The translations under genes and the position numbers were made by a program. This document shows positions 1 to 12,200 of a DNA stretch of 64,000 nucleotides, one piece after another. Source of the stretch: Chenopodium formosanum (taxonomy: Eukaryota > Streptophyta > Magnoliopsida > Caryophyllales > Amaranthaceae); the NCBI GenBank assembly GCA_024500155.1, contig CM044858.1, forward strand, positions 32,083,786 to 32,147,785, given 5' to 3'. The notes under the pieces are model-generated. The model was not told the DNA's origin, did not search any database, and saw nothing but the letters and a program-made list of their open reading frames with translations. How positions within the stretch are numbered: the first letter of the stretch is position 1; every line of letters starts with the position of its first letter.

Positions 1-372
1 AAATTTTTTTTATACTTATGTTCCAAATTATTTTTAATGCACTAAATTGGTTTTTAAATTATGTTCTAAATTTGTTCCTATGTTCTAAATTATTTTTTCA
101 GCTTATGTTCTAAATATTTTCTATGTTCTAAATTTTTTTTTTTCAGATTATGTTATTAATTTTTACCTATGCTATGATTATTTTTTTCAACGTATGTTGT
201 AAATTATTTTTCTATGTTCTAACTTTTTGGTGGCTTATGTTCTAAATTCTTGCTATCTTTTAAATTATTTTTCTTATGTTCTAAAATTTTCTGCTTATGT
301 TCTAAACCTTTTCTTCTTATGTTCTAAATTTTTTTCTATGTTCTAAATTTTTTTTCTATGTTCTAAATACGA
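1..372. repeat. AT-rich minisatellite, TATGTTCTAAATT units
   Basis: About twenty imperfect copies of a 13-20 bp unit with the core TATGTTCTAAATT, separated by runs of T of variable length. The units lie head to tail with no open frame. By position the block falls upstream of, or inside, the intron of the broken BAHD copy A. Nothing suggests a regulatory role; it looks like a simple tandem expansion. Confidence 0.8.
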
Positions 373-495
373 AATTCTCAAAATTACAGAAATGCCATTA
401 CTAAAGGATGGTTAGATCAAAACTAATAAAGGGCTGAGATTGATTCTTATATAAGATTGGGTTCTTATATAGAGGAGGGTTCTTATATGAGCCTT

Positions 496-574
<79 letters not shown>

Positions 575-1425
575 CAAATATTAAAAATAAAGTAAAGGAC
601 ATTAGGAGATATGAACCAAATAGATCCTTAATCTTTATTGACTTTTCCGTTTAAGTAGTCTAATTTCTTTCTTAAAGTACATGTCAAAATAATGTGTGGC
701 AACAACTAAAATTAGAGGAAATATAAATGAGTGATGAGTAAAGTCTGGTTACAACTCAGAAAGACTTGTTATCTTCACCTGAAATGAGGAGATCTGGTCT
801 AATTTTACTAAGGTTTGATCTGGTCTGATCTGGATTTTTATTATCTGATCTGGTTTGATATGATTTAATAATTTGACTAAACTTTGACCGCATTTTAATA
901 CTAATCTATAAAGAAAAAAAACATCATCAAAATGGATCTTGTTAAATTCATCTCATTATGAACTTTTCAAATATATAATTTTCATCAATTTTGTAATACG
1001 CGATTAACGATATTTAGCAATAAGTAAATGATAATTAAATGTTCTAATCTGGTCTGATCTAAATGTTTTCGGTCTGATCTGATCTGAATTTATTAAGAAA
1101 TAAATAATAAGTACCTGACACAAGTTGAAGAGAACATGTCCTTGATGTCTCTTTAATTAACGGATCAAAGGAGGCCAAGTCGTTTGTTTAATTTAGAGTT
1201 TTTAGCCGATTTAACCCTGTCAAATAAACACATTTAAAGTATCTAATCGTAAGGGAAACTCTGGCCTTATGTTAAACAACTTTATCATACACAAATCTAA
1301 CGTACCGTTAATTACTTAACAATATCACCATAGCAAAAAAATAACTAAAATGATCATATTTTGAGTAACTAAAGAAATCATCACTCCAATTTAATCAAAT
1401 TTCCTGTTTTCCTATATACAATTGT
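373..1425 (+). other. Intron-derived sequence of BAHD copy A
   Basis: No gene is visible here. Two stretches match the intron of the intact BAHD gene by eye: about 640-760 resembles 34350-34560 (shared pieces such as GTCTGGTYACAA), and about 1190-1320 resembles 34865-35000 (shared pieces such as TTTATCATACACA). This places the region inside the large intron of copy A, so its exon 1 should lie left of the window. Around 790-880 and 1040-1090 there are scattered repeats of TCTGGTCTGATC. Confidence 0.55.
498..567. repeat. (TA)n microsatellite
   Basis: An uninterrupted TA dinucleotide tract of 70 bp. The short open frame through it (a Tyr-Ile repeat) is a by-product of the repeat. Confidence 0.97.
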
Positions 1426-2171
1426 TAGTTACCACCTACTTACACCGTTACTATTTCCGTTAGGTGGGTTTTCGCCACTGTTTCAACCACCTTAAAGCCG
1501 CCCCTCCACCTCACTGTCACCCCTCACTGCCACCCCCTCCCCCACCCCTCACTGCCACCTACCCCACCCTTTCCCTCCTGCCGGCGCCGGCGCGAACCCA
1601 CCCCTCCTCCCTTTCCACCCTACGCAGCCCCCCACCCCTACGTAGAGCCCTGATCCCCGCCCCGAACCAAAACCACCCCTCCCCCATCGAAATCCGCCCC
1701 CAGCCCTCGTTCCCCCACCGAAATCGACCCCCTCCCTTTCCCCCTACCCTTTTCGGCCTTCCTTAACCCCACCGAATTCGTTTTGGGTGGTTTTGGGGTG
1801 GTGGTTTAGTGTTAGGGAAGTCTGACAAGGGTAGGGGGAAGGGGAGGGGGGTCGATTTCGGTGGTGGGGGAACGGGGCAGGGGGGCGGATTCCGGTGGGG
1901 GGAAGGGGAAAGGGGAAAGGGGGGTGGTTTTGGGTTTGGGGTGGGGGTGGGGGAAAGGCAAAGGGGGGCTGCGTAGGGTGGGGGAAAGGGAGGGGGTGGA
2001 TTCGCGCCGGCGGCGGCCGAAGATCTGGGCGCCGGTCGCCGGCAGGGGGGAGGGGGAAGGGGTGGCAGCTGAGCGGAGGGGTGGCTGGGCTAATTTCATT
2101 TTTATTTATTTATTTTTTTTGGAATAAACTTAACGGAACCTTAACATATTCCGTTAAGTGGTAGTGAAATT
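1426..2171. mobile_element. Foldback TIR element, C-rich/G-rich arms
   Basis: The ends form imperfect terminal inverted repeats: left TTACCACCTACTT...TTTCCGTTAGG, right CCGTTAAGTGGTAG. The inside is strongly strand-asymmetric: 1500-1760 is C-rich and 1795-2090 is G-rich. The halves pair around position 1785 (CGACCCCCTCCCTTTCCCCC against GGGGGAAGGGGAGGGGGGTCG). No target duplication could be read, partly because a Tourist MITE starts right at its edge. Open frames in both halves encode Pro-rich or Gly-rich strings and I treat them as artefacts. It lies in the intron-derived part of BAHD copy A. A Mutator-like foldback MITE is the likeliest class. Confidence 0.6.
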
Positions 2172-2174
2172 TTA

Positions 2175-2405
2175 GGGCTTGTTTGGCATCGTTTTTTGTT
2201 TCAGTTTTCTGTTTTATTTTTTTTTTTAAAAACAAAATACTGGAAGCAAGAAAAAAATGTTTCCACTTTTTTGTTGTCAGTTTTCAAATTCATCATGATT
2301 TTAATAAGTTTGACTATTTTTCAATTCATTATATGACATATATCATATAATTTTGAAAAACAAAAAACTAAAAACCAGAAAACCACAGTGATGCCAAATG
2401 AACCC
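2175..2405. mobile_element. Tourist-like MITE, copy 1
   Basis: A 231-bp element bounded by a TTA target duplication on both sides (2172-2174 and 2406-2408). Terminal inverted repeats are GGGCTTGTTTGGC at the left and GCCAAATGAACCC at the right. Three-base TTA/TAA duplications with GGG-type ends are the signature of PIF/Harbinger (Tourist) MITEs. Related copies are at 4835-5063 and 34599-34818, with a remnant at 49232-49282. Confidence 0.85.
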
Positions 2406-2534
2406 TTAACTATTTGATTTTGGGTAGTAGCAAAATAAAAAAAAAAATAAACAAGTAGCAAATGTAACACACGATACTTTCGCCGGTAGCAAATGTCAAT
2501 TTTTCCTTATCTATACCATTTTTTTTGGCTATAG

Positions 2535-3214
2535 GTTTAATCCACCTCCATTTGAAGAGAAATTCTTTCATTTCTCATCAGAAGCAATAGCAAAACTCAA
2601 GGCAAGGGCTAATCAAGAAATAAGCAACAGCAATACCGCGATTTCATCCTTTCAAGCTCTCGCAGCATTTCTCTGGAAATCTATTAACACCGAAAGGATT
2701 GAAACCAGACCAGCATACCCACTGCAGCTTAGCTGCTAACACCAGGACTAGGTTCAACCCGCCATTGCCCGAAGAATACTTTGGTAACTCACTAAAATTA
2801 CTAACATCAACCACTACAGTTGGAGAACTGTTGAAACATAACTTGGGGTGGACTGCATCATTGGTGCACCAGACAGTGGTTGATCATGCCAACAAAAATC
2901 TTAATGATTTTGCAGATTTGTGGTTCAAATCTCCTTTCGTACCTAGATTTGACCTGTTTCTGAAGAAGGATGAAGGCAACTCAGTACAAGTAGGAAGCTC
3001 GCCTCGATTTAACATCTATGGGAATGAGTTTGCAGGACTTGGGAAACCAATTGCTGTTCGTAGTGGATTTGCAAATAAGTATGATGGCTTTATTACTGTC
3101 TACCCGGGATTCGAAGGCAGAGGTAGTGTAGATGTCGAGATATGTTTATCGAGTGCTTACATGAGAGCTCTTGAATCTAACAGTGAGTTCATGGCTGTTG
3201 TATCTTCACCATAA
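2535..3214 (+). pseudogene. BAHD acyltransferase exon 2, copy A, frameshifted
   Basis: This is a close copy of exon 2 of the intact BAHD gene at 35107-35788. The acceptor context (TTTTTTGGCTATAG then GTTTAA) is the same, and the exon is 680 bp against 682. The only net length difference is 2 nt lost between about 2672 and 2695, after the codons for AFLWK. The upstream frame then runs into a TAA about 70 nt later, while the rest stays open as a 171-residue frame (2699-3214). It ends with the same motif region (NEFAGLGKP, then ANKYDG and the tail ALESNSEFMAVVSSP). Exon 1 is not in the window. A functional gene could be restored only if the 2-nt difference is a sequencing error, so I call it a pseudogene. 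Confidence 0.85.
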
Positions 3215-3598
3215 AAGATCATAGTTACAAGATCGGGTTAGGCTAGCTTAAACCCTGTACCCTGTAAGAGTGATAAATTTGCTAGTAACAAATATATATA
3301 TCATGCGATATCTTATTTATGTTGAAATAACTTTTTTTTTTTTTTTTAGATTACGCATGATTTATCGAGGCAACATTGGTAGTCAGATTATATGACTTAA
3401 ACAATTGGAAAATTAATTTGATTTTCAGAAAATGTTTACCTATTTTTTTTTATTCGTTTGATCGATTGTTATTGTTTTGGCAATAAATTGACGATATATA
3501 TGGACCTTTTTTTTATTCGTTTGATTGATTGTTATTGTTTTAGCAAAATTGACGATATATATGGGCCTTGATAGGCTGCTCATGGTAGTTATATATGG
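3215..3598 (+). other. 3' flank of BAHD copy A
   Basis: Sequence after the stop codon matches the 3' flanks of copies C (35789-36010) and B (22784-22990) by eye. Landmarks are a segment like ATATATCATGCGAT, then GCATGATTTATC, then CAATTGGAA and TTTGATTTTCA. A near-duplicate of about 65 bp (TTCGTTTGATYGATTGTTAT...GACGATATATATGG) occurs twice in tandem at about 3455-3565. No further gene is seen. Confidence 0.6.
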
Positions 3599-4834
3599 CT
3601 AGACTCTAGTCTAGGCATCTTACCCTACACCCCTTCCCCCAAATGCTCACTTTCATAGTAAGTGCATAGTAACTATACTATTTTACAGTTTTACCCATGC
3701 ATATATCCAAAAAAAAAAATTGTCATTATCATTTCACTTTCTTTCTCCTCGCCCATTTTCTGCATTTTCTCTCTCTACACCCATTATTTGAATTATAAAA
3801 ATCCAAAAATTTCTACGAATTTGTGATAAATTATAAAAAAAAAATTGTTCAATTACTACAGAATTCAACAAATCAAGGTTGAAATTCAAAGGAGTAAGTG
3901 ATTTTGTTCATATTTAGTTCAAAAAAGAATATAAACCCTAGTTCTAATAGTTTTTTGTTGCAATTGTGTTACGGGAACATCATTGAAGTTTAAAGCATGG
4001 AAAAGGAGTATAAGCTATTGCATTTTAATAATTTTACTAATTTTCTTTTAAAAACTAGTAATTAGATACATTTTAATTTTTTAAGATACAATATTTCTTT
4101 TTTTTTATTTTTTTATTTTTTTTTTTTTTTTTGCAATTGGAAGGAAACGGTTTTAAAGAAGAATGACAACAAAGAATCTGGAGAAAAGTTAGCATTAACT
4201 ACTTTGTAGTGGGTTTTTTTAAATGAATGTTCATTTATATATTAGTATACTGTCATTCACATGTTAATAGATGATTAATATAATTGTTCCTTTATGTATT
4301 GGTAGATGTTCAATTACATAAAAGTACATGGTTTTCACATATTAATATAAGGTTATTAGAATTTTGATAATTTTTTATATTTTTGTCATCTTCTTCAAAT
4401 ATTTCATGCTCAATTCAATTTAGAATTTCAATATATGTCTTTTCTCATATGGATATCTGGTAAACCACATATATATTGTTATCTTTAAGAATTATTCACG
4501 TATATATTTCATATGGATATCTGGTAAACCACATATCTTTCACTGGTATTTTTAAACTAATGCATGTTCATCTATACTCGTATATTAAATAGCGTACGTT
4601 CCTAAAGCAGAACATGTTCCACGTGTAATCTTTTTTAAGTTCAACATGTCAGCAATATGCGCCACGTGCTTCTATAAACATGACATGTCACTTTCACTTG
4701 TATTAGGTTTGCATCTAAAAAATGCTTATAAGAAGACTTGAACTCAAGACCAACAAGTCTTAAGTTAAAAATCTTACCATCTTAGTCATTTAGTATTTGT
4801 GTTTTTTTTATCCAACAAAATTATAATTAACTTA

Positions 4835-5063
4835 GGGCTTGTTTGGCATAACTTTTTGTTTTTAGTTTTCAGTTTTTTTGAAAACAAAAAACTAAAAACT
4901 GAAAATAAGAAAAAGGTGTTTCCACTTTTCTGTTGTCAGTTTTCATAATTATCATGGTTTTAATAATTTTTACTAATTTTTTATTCATTATCTGACATAT
5001 ATCATATGATTTTAAAATACAAAAAACAGAAAACAGAAAACCACAGTGATGCCAAACGAACCC
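4835..5063. mobile_element. Tourist-like MITE, copy 2
   Basis: A 229-bp element with TTA on both sides (4832-4834, 5064-5066) and terminal inverted repeats GGGCTTGTTTGGC / GCCAAACGAACCC. The interior matches copy 1 at 2175-2405 and includes the block CCACAGTGATGCC. Confidence 0.87.
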
Positions 5064-5139
5064 TTAGATAAGTTAATTTGTGTCTTATAATGCTATTTTG
5101 TTTTCCATTGTGTAGTAATTGAGTTTGACAACTAAAAAA

Positions 5140-5263
5140 TGTTTATAGAAAGACTTAAACTCGAAACAACGAGTCTTACTATCTAAACAGTCGAATTTGA
5201 TTAGTAAATTAAACAAGTACAATTAAACTAGCAATCCAGAGCATCGCCTGGGCCACACACTAG
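5140..5263 (+). mobile_element. Possible Helitron 3' end
   Basis: A short hairpin (CCAG at 5236-5239, CTGG at 5248-5251, with GCATCGC in the loop) lies 8 nt before CTAG at 5260-5263, which is followed by T. Plant Helitrons end in a hairpin followed by CTRR and insert before T. The 5' end was not found, and the stem is only 4 bp, so this is tentative. Confidence 0.3.
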
Positions 5264-6889
5264 TTTATATATTTAATAGATGTTCATTTTCATATTCAAT
5301 TACGTCAGCTTGTTCATTTATGTATTAATAAATTGTTCATTTATATATGATCATTTATATATTAATGTATGTTCATTTATGTATATACTGATAAATGTTC
5401 ATTTTCATATCAATCATTTCAATTGTTATACTATTCATATACTACTATATTCATATAAAAATTAGTTCATTTCAACATTTATATATTCTTGCTCAAATCT
5501 TACTAATAATTCATTTGTTTTTATCTATTAGTTAAACAAAGGATCGTAGATATAGTGAGTTAGAACACGCAATAGCAAGGAAGAAAAAGAAGACGACAAA
5601 ACTTAATTAAGGAAATCAAGAAGACATGAATTTACGCAACATGAACCAATAACACGAGGTTTAATTTTTCGATATTGGATCGAGAAGTTTATTGAGTTTA
5701 ATAATATGTGTGGAATTATTTTGGATATTTAATATCCAATATTTCAATTTTTGGTGATATAGAATTTCTATTTGATTTTAATAGAAGGATCGAAATTAAA
5801 CTTTTTTTCCCCTAAATACTACTTATTATAAATCATCTTTCAAAAGCAAACATTTAGATAGTATGTATTCATATTATTTGACAACTTATATAAAGATCAT
5901 ATTGGAAAAATAACATGTTCATAAATAAAAAAAAAATTAAATATTCACACCAACTTGAATTTGTGGTTGAGCATTTGCAATTGTCAACTTTGAACCTTCA
6001 TTTACTAACTATATTAGAAAATTTGACACTAGATGTTTATAAACACTCCTGAACGATTAGTAGAAAACTGTAAAAAAAAGAACCAAAAAAAAAAGAGCTA
6101 AACATTTAGTTTTTGTATCATGTCTCTCATATGACCTAATGTTTCTACATTTATCATATTTATAACCCTCATTAGAGCAAACGAAGTTTTATAATAGAAA
6201 AAGAGTATCTTTTCGCCTCTTAATTAATCCTCTTAACTCTAATTCCAAAACCTTTCATAAAAGCATATTCATTATACATTTCATAAGCATATCTTTAGAT
6301 GGAAATTGTTTCCCTCAACAATCAGACTCGCTTGCTTCTTCAAAAATAACAGCCTTCTCTTTTAACACTGCAATAATCAAATATGTAACAAATGAGCACA
6401 TACAGTAGCAATAATGTTCAATTACAATAATGCATTTGATCAATTACAGTTAAACTAACACATGTAAAAATAAAAATGATCATCTATAGTTACAAAACTG
6501 AACATTATTAAGAAAAATAAAATAACAAGTAATAAAAAAAATCACTAGTTAAAAAGTAAAAACATTAATAGTTTTGGAATAAACATGCACAAAATATGAT
6601 TTCAAAACAAGTTTATATTTCGAAAAAAAAAAGTTTATATATAAATGAACATTTATACTTACATAGCTGAACATTATTACAATTAAATAGAATAAGTGAC
6701 AATTTCAAACAAAAATGTTTGTATAAGATGCATAAATCTGGAAAAAGAAATTGAATACTAAAATTAAATAAATTTAAGAGCAACTAAAATAGAACGTATA
6801 GTCAAATTATCAATTATAATGTACAATTCCAATCGAAAAAACAGATCAGATTATTATCAAAATTAAAAGTATAAAAACAAAACAAATTT

Positions 6890-7586
6890 AAACATGGATG
6901 GCGCATCAAAAGGGAATCCGGGTAAGGCTGGGGCTGGAGGGATCATTCGAGGATGTGATGGTGAGGTTTTCCAGCTTTTTGCTTCTAATTGTGGTGTTTG
7001 TTCGAACACCAAGGCTGAGCTCTTTGGTGTGCTTCGTGGTCTGGCTTTGGCTTGGAATTCTGGGCATAGACGTGTTCAGTTGACCGTGGATTCTGAGGTT
7101 GTTGTGCGCTTCTTGGTGGATGAAGAGCCTCCACACTCTCCTTTCATTCATCTAATTCGGAAATGCAAATCTCTCCTCTCGCGACAAGGTTGGGAAGTGT
7201 CTATTGGGCATCGCTATAGGGAAGCTAATCAGGCGGCGGATTGGTTGGCTAACTATGATGTCTCGTTGGAGCGGAGGTTGGAGATTCTTGAGGCTGTCCC
7301 TAGGGATCTTCGGGCCGTTTTATTGGAGGACTTAAGTAGTGTTGCTAGAGCTCGGCTTGTTCCATGGATAGGGGTTGAGTCACGGCTTGCTGGCTGGGGG
7401 TTTTTTTGTTCTTGTTTTTACTGCTTTGTTTGCTTATTCTTTTTTTCTGTCCGTTTTCTTTTTCGTCTTGTTTTTTGTTTCGGGCTTGTTCCCTCTCTTT
7501 CACCAAAAAAAAAAAAACAAAATCAAACAAAAAAACAACCTACATACATAGCTAATAATGATACAAATAACATTTTAATCGAATAG
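6890..7586 (+). pseudogene. 5'-truncated LINE: ORF2 RNase H domain
   Basis: The open frame from 6894 encodes a plant LINE-type RNase H domain (RVT_3 family). It starts abruptly inside the first strand at MDGASKGNPG. The catalytic acidic residues are visible as D2, E42 (KAEL), D66 (VDSE) and D116 (AADWLAN). The apparent Met is internal to the original polyprotein, not a true start. After about residue 160 the frame runs through T-rich 3' UTR and a poly(A) at 7505-7517. A-rich sequences at the left edge (AAAACAAAACAAATTT) and after the tail (ACAAAATCAAAC) may be the target duplication. The domain looks intact, but everything upstream (endonuclease, reverse transcriptase) is missing, as expected for an aborted LINE insertion inside the AT-rich element. 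Confidence 0.85.
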
Positions 7587-8022
7587 AAAAAAATAAAACT
7601 AATGCAAATCAATTGTATCGAAAAATTGCAATCGAATCGTAAAACATAAATCAATCTAATAGAAGAATCTGAAATCAAAAATTTCAAATAAAAACTAAAT
7701 AAACATCAATAATATTTCTTTCAAAAAAACATCAATAATATCAAAATAAAAACAGAGCATTAACAAAACAAAGCAAATTAATCTATAAAACTCACGTTGA
7801 TACTTCAACGACGCAAGAAGTCCAATTCTAATAGGAAAAATAGATTCAACATCTTGATCAAAAGCTAATAAGCTAGAATCGTCCATAAAAATTGCGTGAA
7901 GAAAGTAGCGAATTACATGAAAGAAGACAGAGAAAATGCAAAATGATCAAATATAAGAGAGATAAAATAAAATTTAATTAAAATGGAGAAAGAAAAAAAT
8001 TAGGTAAAATAATGTATATATG
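7587..8022. other. AT-rich interior of the TIR element, no gene
   Basis: Right-hand interior of the 3599-8214 element. Very AT-rich, no convincing coding frame and no RNA gene seen. Confidence 0.5.
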
Positions 8023-8214
8023 CTAATTAAGCTTGAAAAGAAAGTTAAAAAATAAAAAAAAGAAAAAAAAAAGAAAAAGAAAAATAAATAAATTTAAAAA
8101 TAAAAATAATAAACAACTAATTAAGGAGAGTGTAGTGTAGACTGTAGAGTGTGTGGGAAGCTGGTGATATCGTATAAAGGGGGTGTAAGGAGTGATGCAT
8201 AGTCTTTGGTCTAG

Positions 8215-8827
8215 GAAAAAATTTGTATGCTCATGGACCTCAGATTTGAGCCTTGTGTGGACTTGCAAAATGAACTCCAAGCCTAGGGTGGACCCCGAGG
8301 TAGAGCCTCCGACGCCAAAGTTAATTAGATGACAAACAATGAACGTTTGAGACTTTATTTTGCTAGTAACGAAATTAAATTTATCATATGTTTCGGGTGA
8401 GCTCTGGTTCCGTAAGTGCTTGAGGGTTGGTAAAGGTTTACTGTCCAATTAAGCACATGAACAGTCAGCACAAATTAGCTAATCCGAGGTATTATGCGGG
8501 GATAACCACTCCGATGCTAAAGTTAGTAACTTGATGATGAGAGGAATGCATGAAGAGAGAAAGTATTTCTAGAGAGAGAGAGAGATTGTACCTTATAATG
8601 AAAATATGCTTGGGTATTTATAGGAAGATAACCAAGCTAGAGCCACCTATCAGCATAGGTGGTAGACCGACCTTGTAGGCAACAGGTGTCTAAGTAGCCT
8701 AAAGCAGCTTGCCACGTGGCCGAGAAAAGGGTCGTTATGTATGTTAATCCGGTACGCCAATCAATAGATGATCAGTAGCAAACCGTAATATAATCAACTA
8801 AACCCTAACGGTGTCGGCACTATCCCA
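8215..8827 (-). mobile_element. Tat/Ogre-like LTR fragment, reverse orientation
   Basis: Read on the minus strand this looks like the U3-R-U5 of a Ty3/gypsy LTR. It begins TGGGATAGTGCCG after a G-rich polypurine-type stretch (plus 8828-8845), has a TATA box TATAAATAC (plus 8614-8622) followed by CT-rich leader, and contains AACTTTGGCGTCGGAGG-like pieces of the kind I associate with Tat-lineage LTRs. The left end is cut by the AT-rich TIR element at 8214. The class is inferred from layout and motifs, not from coding sequence. Confidence 0.45.
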
Positions 8828-8869
8828 TATAACTAGCCCCCCAAGTGACAGCGTCGGTAAAAACGGCGT

Positions 8870-9278
8870 TCTTACTTTACATATCACAATGGGGATTTGC
8901 CGATAGTGCTTAGTGCAGTTTGAAAATTTTGGGATTTAAAAAATCTCTGATTTGCCCCCAAAGTGAGCAAAGTATCGATAGTGCTTTGCTCAATTGGAAA
9001 AAGTTTGATTTTTAAAAATCTCCGATTTGCCCCCAAACTGAGTGATGTACCGATAGTGCTTTAATTTCCTCAATTAGAAATAGTTTGAGATTTAAAAAAT
9101 CTCCGATTTGCCCCCAAAGTGAGCGAAGTACCGATAGTACTTTGCTCAATTGGAAAAAGTTTGAGATTAAAAAATCTCCGATTTCCCCCAAAGTGAGCGA
9201 AGTACTTATAGTGCTTTTCTCAATTGGAAAACATTTGAAATTAAAAATCTCCAATTTTTCCCCCAAAATGAGCGAAGT
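8870..9278. repeat. Tandem repeat of about 75 bp, left part
   Basis: About five head-to-tail units built on TCCGATTTGCCCCCAAAGTG, then GTACCGATAGTGC, then CTCAATTGGAAAAAG. The array continues at 12395-12500 after the solo LTR insertion. Tandem repeats of this kind just inside the 3' LTR are common in Tat/Ogre-type elements, which fits the adjacent LTR fragment. Open frames across the array come from repeats whose length is near a multiple of three. Confidence 0.85.
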
Positions 9279-12200
9279 TGTAACACCATCAAATCTCCCT
9301 CTACAGAAATAACAGTATCATACGTATAATTATACCGTACAGATAGACTTGGGCGTATTACCGCCGCGTGATTACGCAAGCTAAGACTACCAAGACTTAC
9401 TAAATAAAATCAATACTTTGCACCGGAAAACTACAATACTCTTTCTTTATTAATACAAACCATATTTTATAGTAACCATTGTTATGAATACTCAAAATAA
9501 AATACAAAAACCAACATATCTAATCTAGGTGAAGACATTCACGGGACTCCATATGCTCAATTATTGACTCCACTTGAAATTAGTCAACAATACTTATCAT
9601 TACGGTAAACAGGGCGAACCAAAACAAATAAGAAATACGGGTTAGCAAAATATACTAAGTACGATAAGTGCAAGATAATGTAAACTCAATTTATTCGCAA
9701 ACATGCTTCTAAAACCAATTCCAATAATTCCAAACTCATGATTCAAAACCAATTCCCAATACTCTCAAACCAATTCCAATAATTCAATAAATATGATTTA
9801 TAAAACCAATTCCAATGATTCAATATTCAAATAATAGTTAATAAAACCAATTCCTTTTAATCTAATTCCTCACCCAAGTGTGCACACCCCCAAGCTAGTC
9901 TTCTTATATTACAAGGCTATTCTTGAGGAAAGACCCGGTCATACAAAGTCCAAAGCCTTATCAAACCAAATCCGCATAGTGAGATTACTAACATGCTTGT
10001 AAATCTTTAATAATAATTCAATGATTCAATAAATCCTTTTAAATCCAATAATTCCAATATAATTCAAACTCCATTTAATTCAATTCAACATGCTTTCAAA
10101 ATCAACCTCTTAATAAATACTTTTGAATTAAATCTCATATTAGTTACTTTTCAAAATCAATAACTCTTCTTTGAAAAACCTTTTATTTAATTCAACAAAC
10201 TTTTCAAATCAATTCCTTTATTTAAACATGATAAGTAATTCAAACCATTAAAACATGATTTAAAAATTCATATGTTCAAAATACTTTTATTAAAACAAAT
10301 ATTAAATTCAATACCTCCAAACACACTTTATTTCATAAGTCATAATTCAAATCAATTTAATTCAATCACCAATAAAATCATATAAAACATGTTATTCAAA
10401 CCAATCACTTTCAAAGGTATCTAGCCACCTAAACGTACCTTGATTCTGAATATCAATCAACACTTCACACTGTCAAAGTTCAATCACGAATACACCTTGC
10501 AAATAACATAACCATAAGGTTATCACAACAGTAACTCAAATCTAATGTGCATGGACTATAAAACTCTTTAAAATAATACTTTAACATAAAATTATAGCTT
10601 TTAAATAGGTATTTGTATTTTAAAAAACTAATCATGAAGAAGATAAAGGAATATGATTAAAGAGAACTGAATTTTCGTTGGAAAGAATAGGCAGAACTTG
10701 CATAGACCATAACTTCTTCAATATAACACCGAATAAGATGATTCTTGAGCCTAACTTCAAGGATTTTCTAGAGGAACAATCTTCTGTGAAACATTAATAC
10801 CCCAAAAACTGACCAGAAGTGCCCGAAAACTGGCTTCAAAGATAAATGGGATGATTTGTGTAAAAAGAGGAGAAGAAAAGCATGAAAAGGTTTCGGGAAA
10901 AGAAGAAAAATAAGAGAGAGAAGAAGAGAATTGGGTTTTTATTGTGAAGAATATGAGAGGTATGAAGGGGTATTCATAGGCTCATGAATGAGACAATTAT
11001 GGTAGGAGAATGTAAGAAGAATAATGGTAAAAAGAATTAAGGAATTACTTTGAGAAGTGAATAAGGAAATATAGAAACTTTTGATACTAAGGTGATTAAG
11101 GATAATAGACTAGCACAAAAATGCTAATAAGCAACACACAATACACAACAGTCAAATTGGATAGGCGATCTCTAGAATATTATAGAACGCCTAAGTAACA
11201 TGAGCGTTTTGTAAGTTGAACTTATATATCGCCTCCCCTACTTGACCATTCTGTATATTTTATTACCATTTTAATAAAAATAAGTGACTTTTCAATATAG
11301 AGCACCAGTTTGGTTAATAGCTCTATAACTCTATTTGCTTTTACCATAATAATAAAAAAATGCTTAAAAAATAAATGAAAAAAAAAACTGAACAAAACAC
11401 TCCTCTTAATCTATCCGCCGCTGATCACTCTCATCCCTTCAAAAAAAAATTATCTCTCACCTCCATCTCCTCCTCTCTTCCTCCGCCCGTCTTGCCTCAC
11501 ACTTAGCTTCTACTTCCGCCACTTTTCGTTTATGGATTTAGCTTTGTATTTTCGATCTTAAATTTCCGACGAAACCTCGAGATAACACTTGTCTTCTGCG
11601 ACATTCAATAAAGGGAGGGTAAGCGGTTTCAACTCTCCCTTGAATCTACGAACAAGCAAAGGGCGCCGGAACAGCGGGCCGTCGAACCCACTCCAAGCCC
11701 GTAGGCTTCTTCCTCTTTAGATCTAAGTCGTTGAACGAACCGATGCTAGGTAAGATTTTTCTCTTTGTAATCATCGAATATCAAGTTGGGGAATAATCTA
11801 AGATTAAATAAGGTAGGAAAATAAAAATTAAGGAAAATAATAGATTTAAGGGAGATAATTAAAAATAAAATTTACCAAAATAAGTTACCCAAAAATCAAC
11901 CAAGATGGCCGAAAATTTTGAGCTTCCATAGCTCAAATTTTCGGACCACTTTAGTAGTATTAGGAAATTATTTTACTAGATTAAGGATTAAAAATAATTG
12001 TGTAAACAATATTCATTGTATAAATTAATTAATTAAGGAAATACCAATTATTCACTAAATATAATAACTAAGAAAATCAGATTTTCTACACATAAAAAAT
12101 CCGAAAATCATAGTAAATAATTAAGGAATTATTGGCTCTTTTAAATAAATAATATAATTTTATTTAATTAAAATATCCAAAATATATAAATAATCTTTTA

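Larger units (their letters stand above)
3599..8214. mobile_element. AT-rich TIR DNA element (family shared with 36222-38103)
   Basis: The outer ends form inverted repeats of about 32 bp with clear matches (left CTAGAC...GGCATC...TACACCCC, right GGGGTGTAAGG...GATGC...GTCTAG). No target duplication was identified. The interior is very AT-rich with many copies of TGTTCATTTATATATTA, pointing one way in the left part (4200-5500) and the other way in the right part (6400-6700). Its left subterminal region matches, in reverse, the right end of 36222-38103 (AACCCTAG, CAACAAAAAATTAG, and GAGAGAGAAAATGG-like blocks). It hosts a Tourist MITE, a candidate Helitron end and a truncated LINE. No transposase is visible, so it is non-autonomous and its superfamily is undetermined. 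Confidence 0.55.

Noticed and set aside
1464..2164. Pro-rich and Gly-rich frames on both strands
   Set aside because: Come from the C-rich and G-rich arms of a foldback element; no codon-level sign of selection.
3455..3565. Short tandem duplication after BAHD copy A as a possible regulatory element
   Set aside because: Two near-identical AT-rich units with no known motif; more likely a local duplication.
8870..9278. CRISPR-like array
   Set aside because: Units are direct tandem repeats without unique spacers, in a plant retroelement context.
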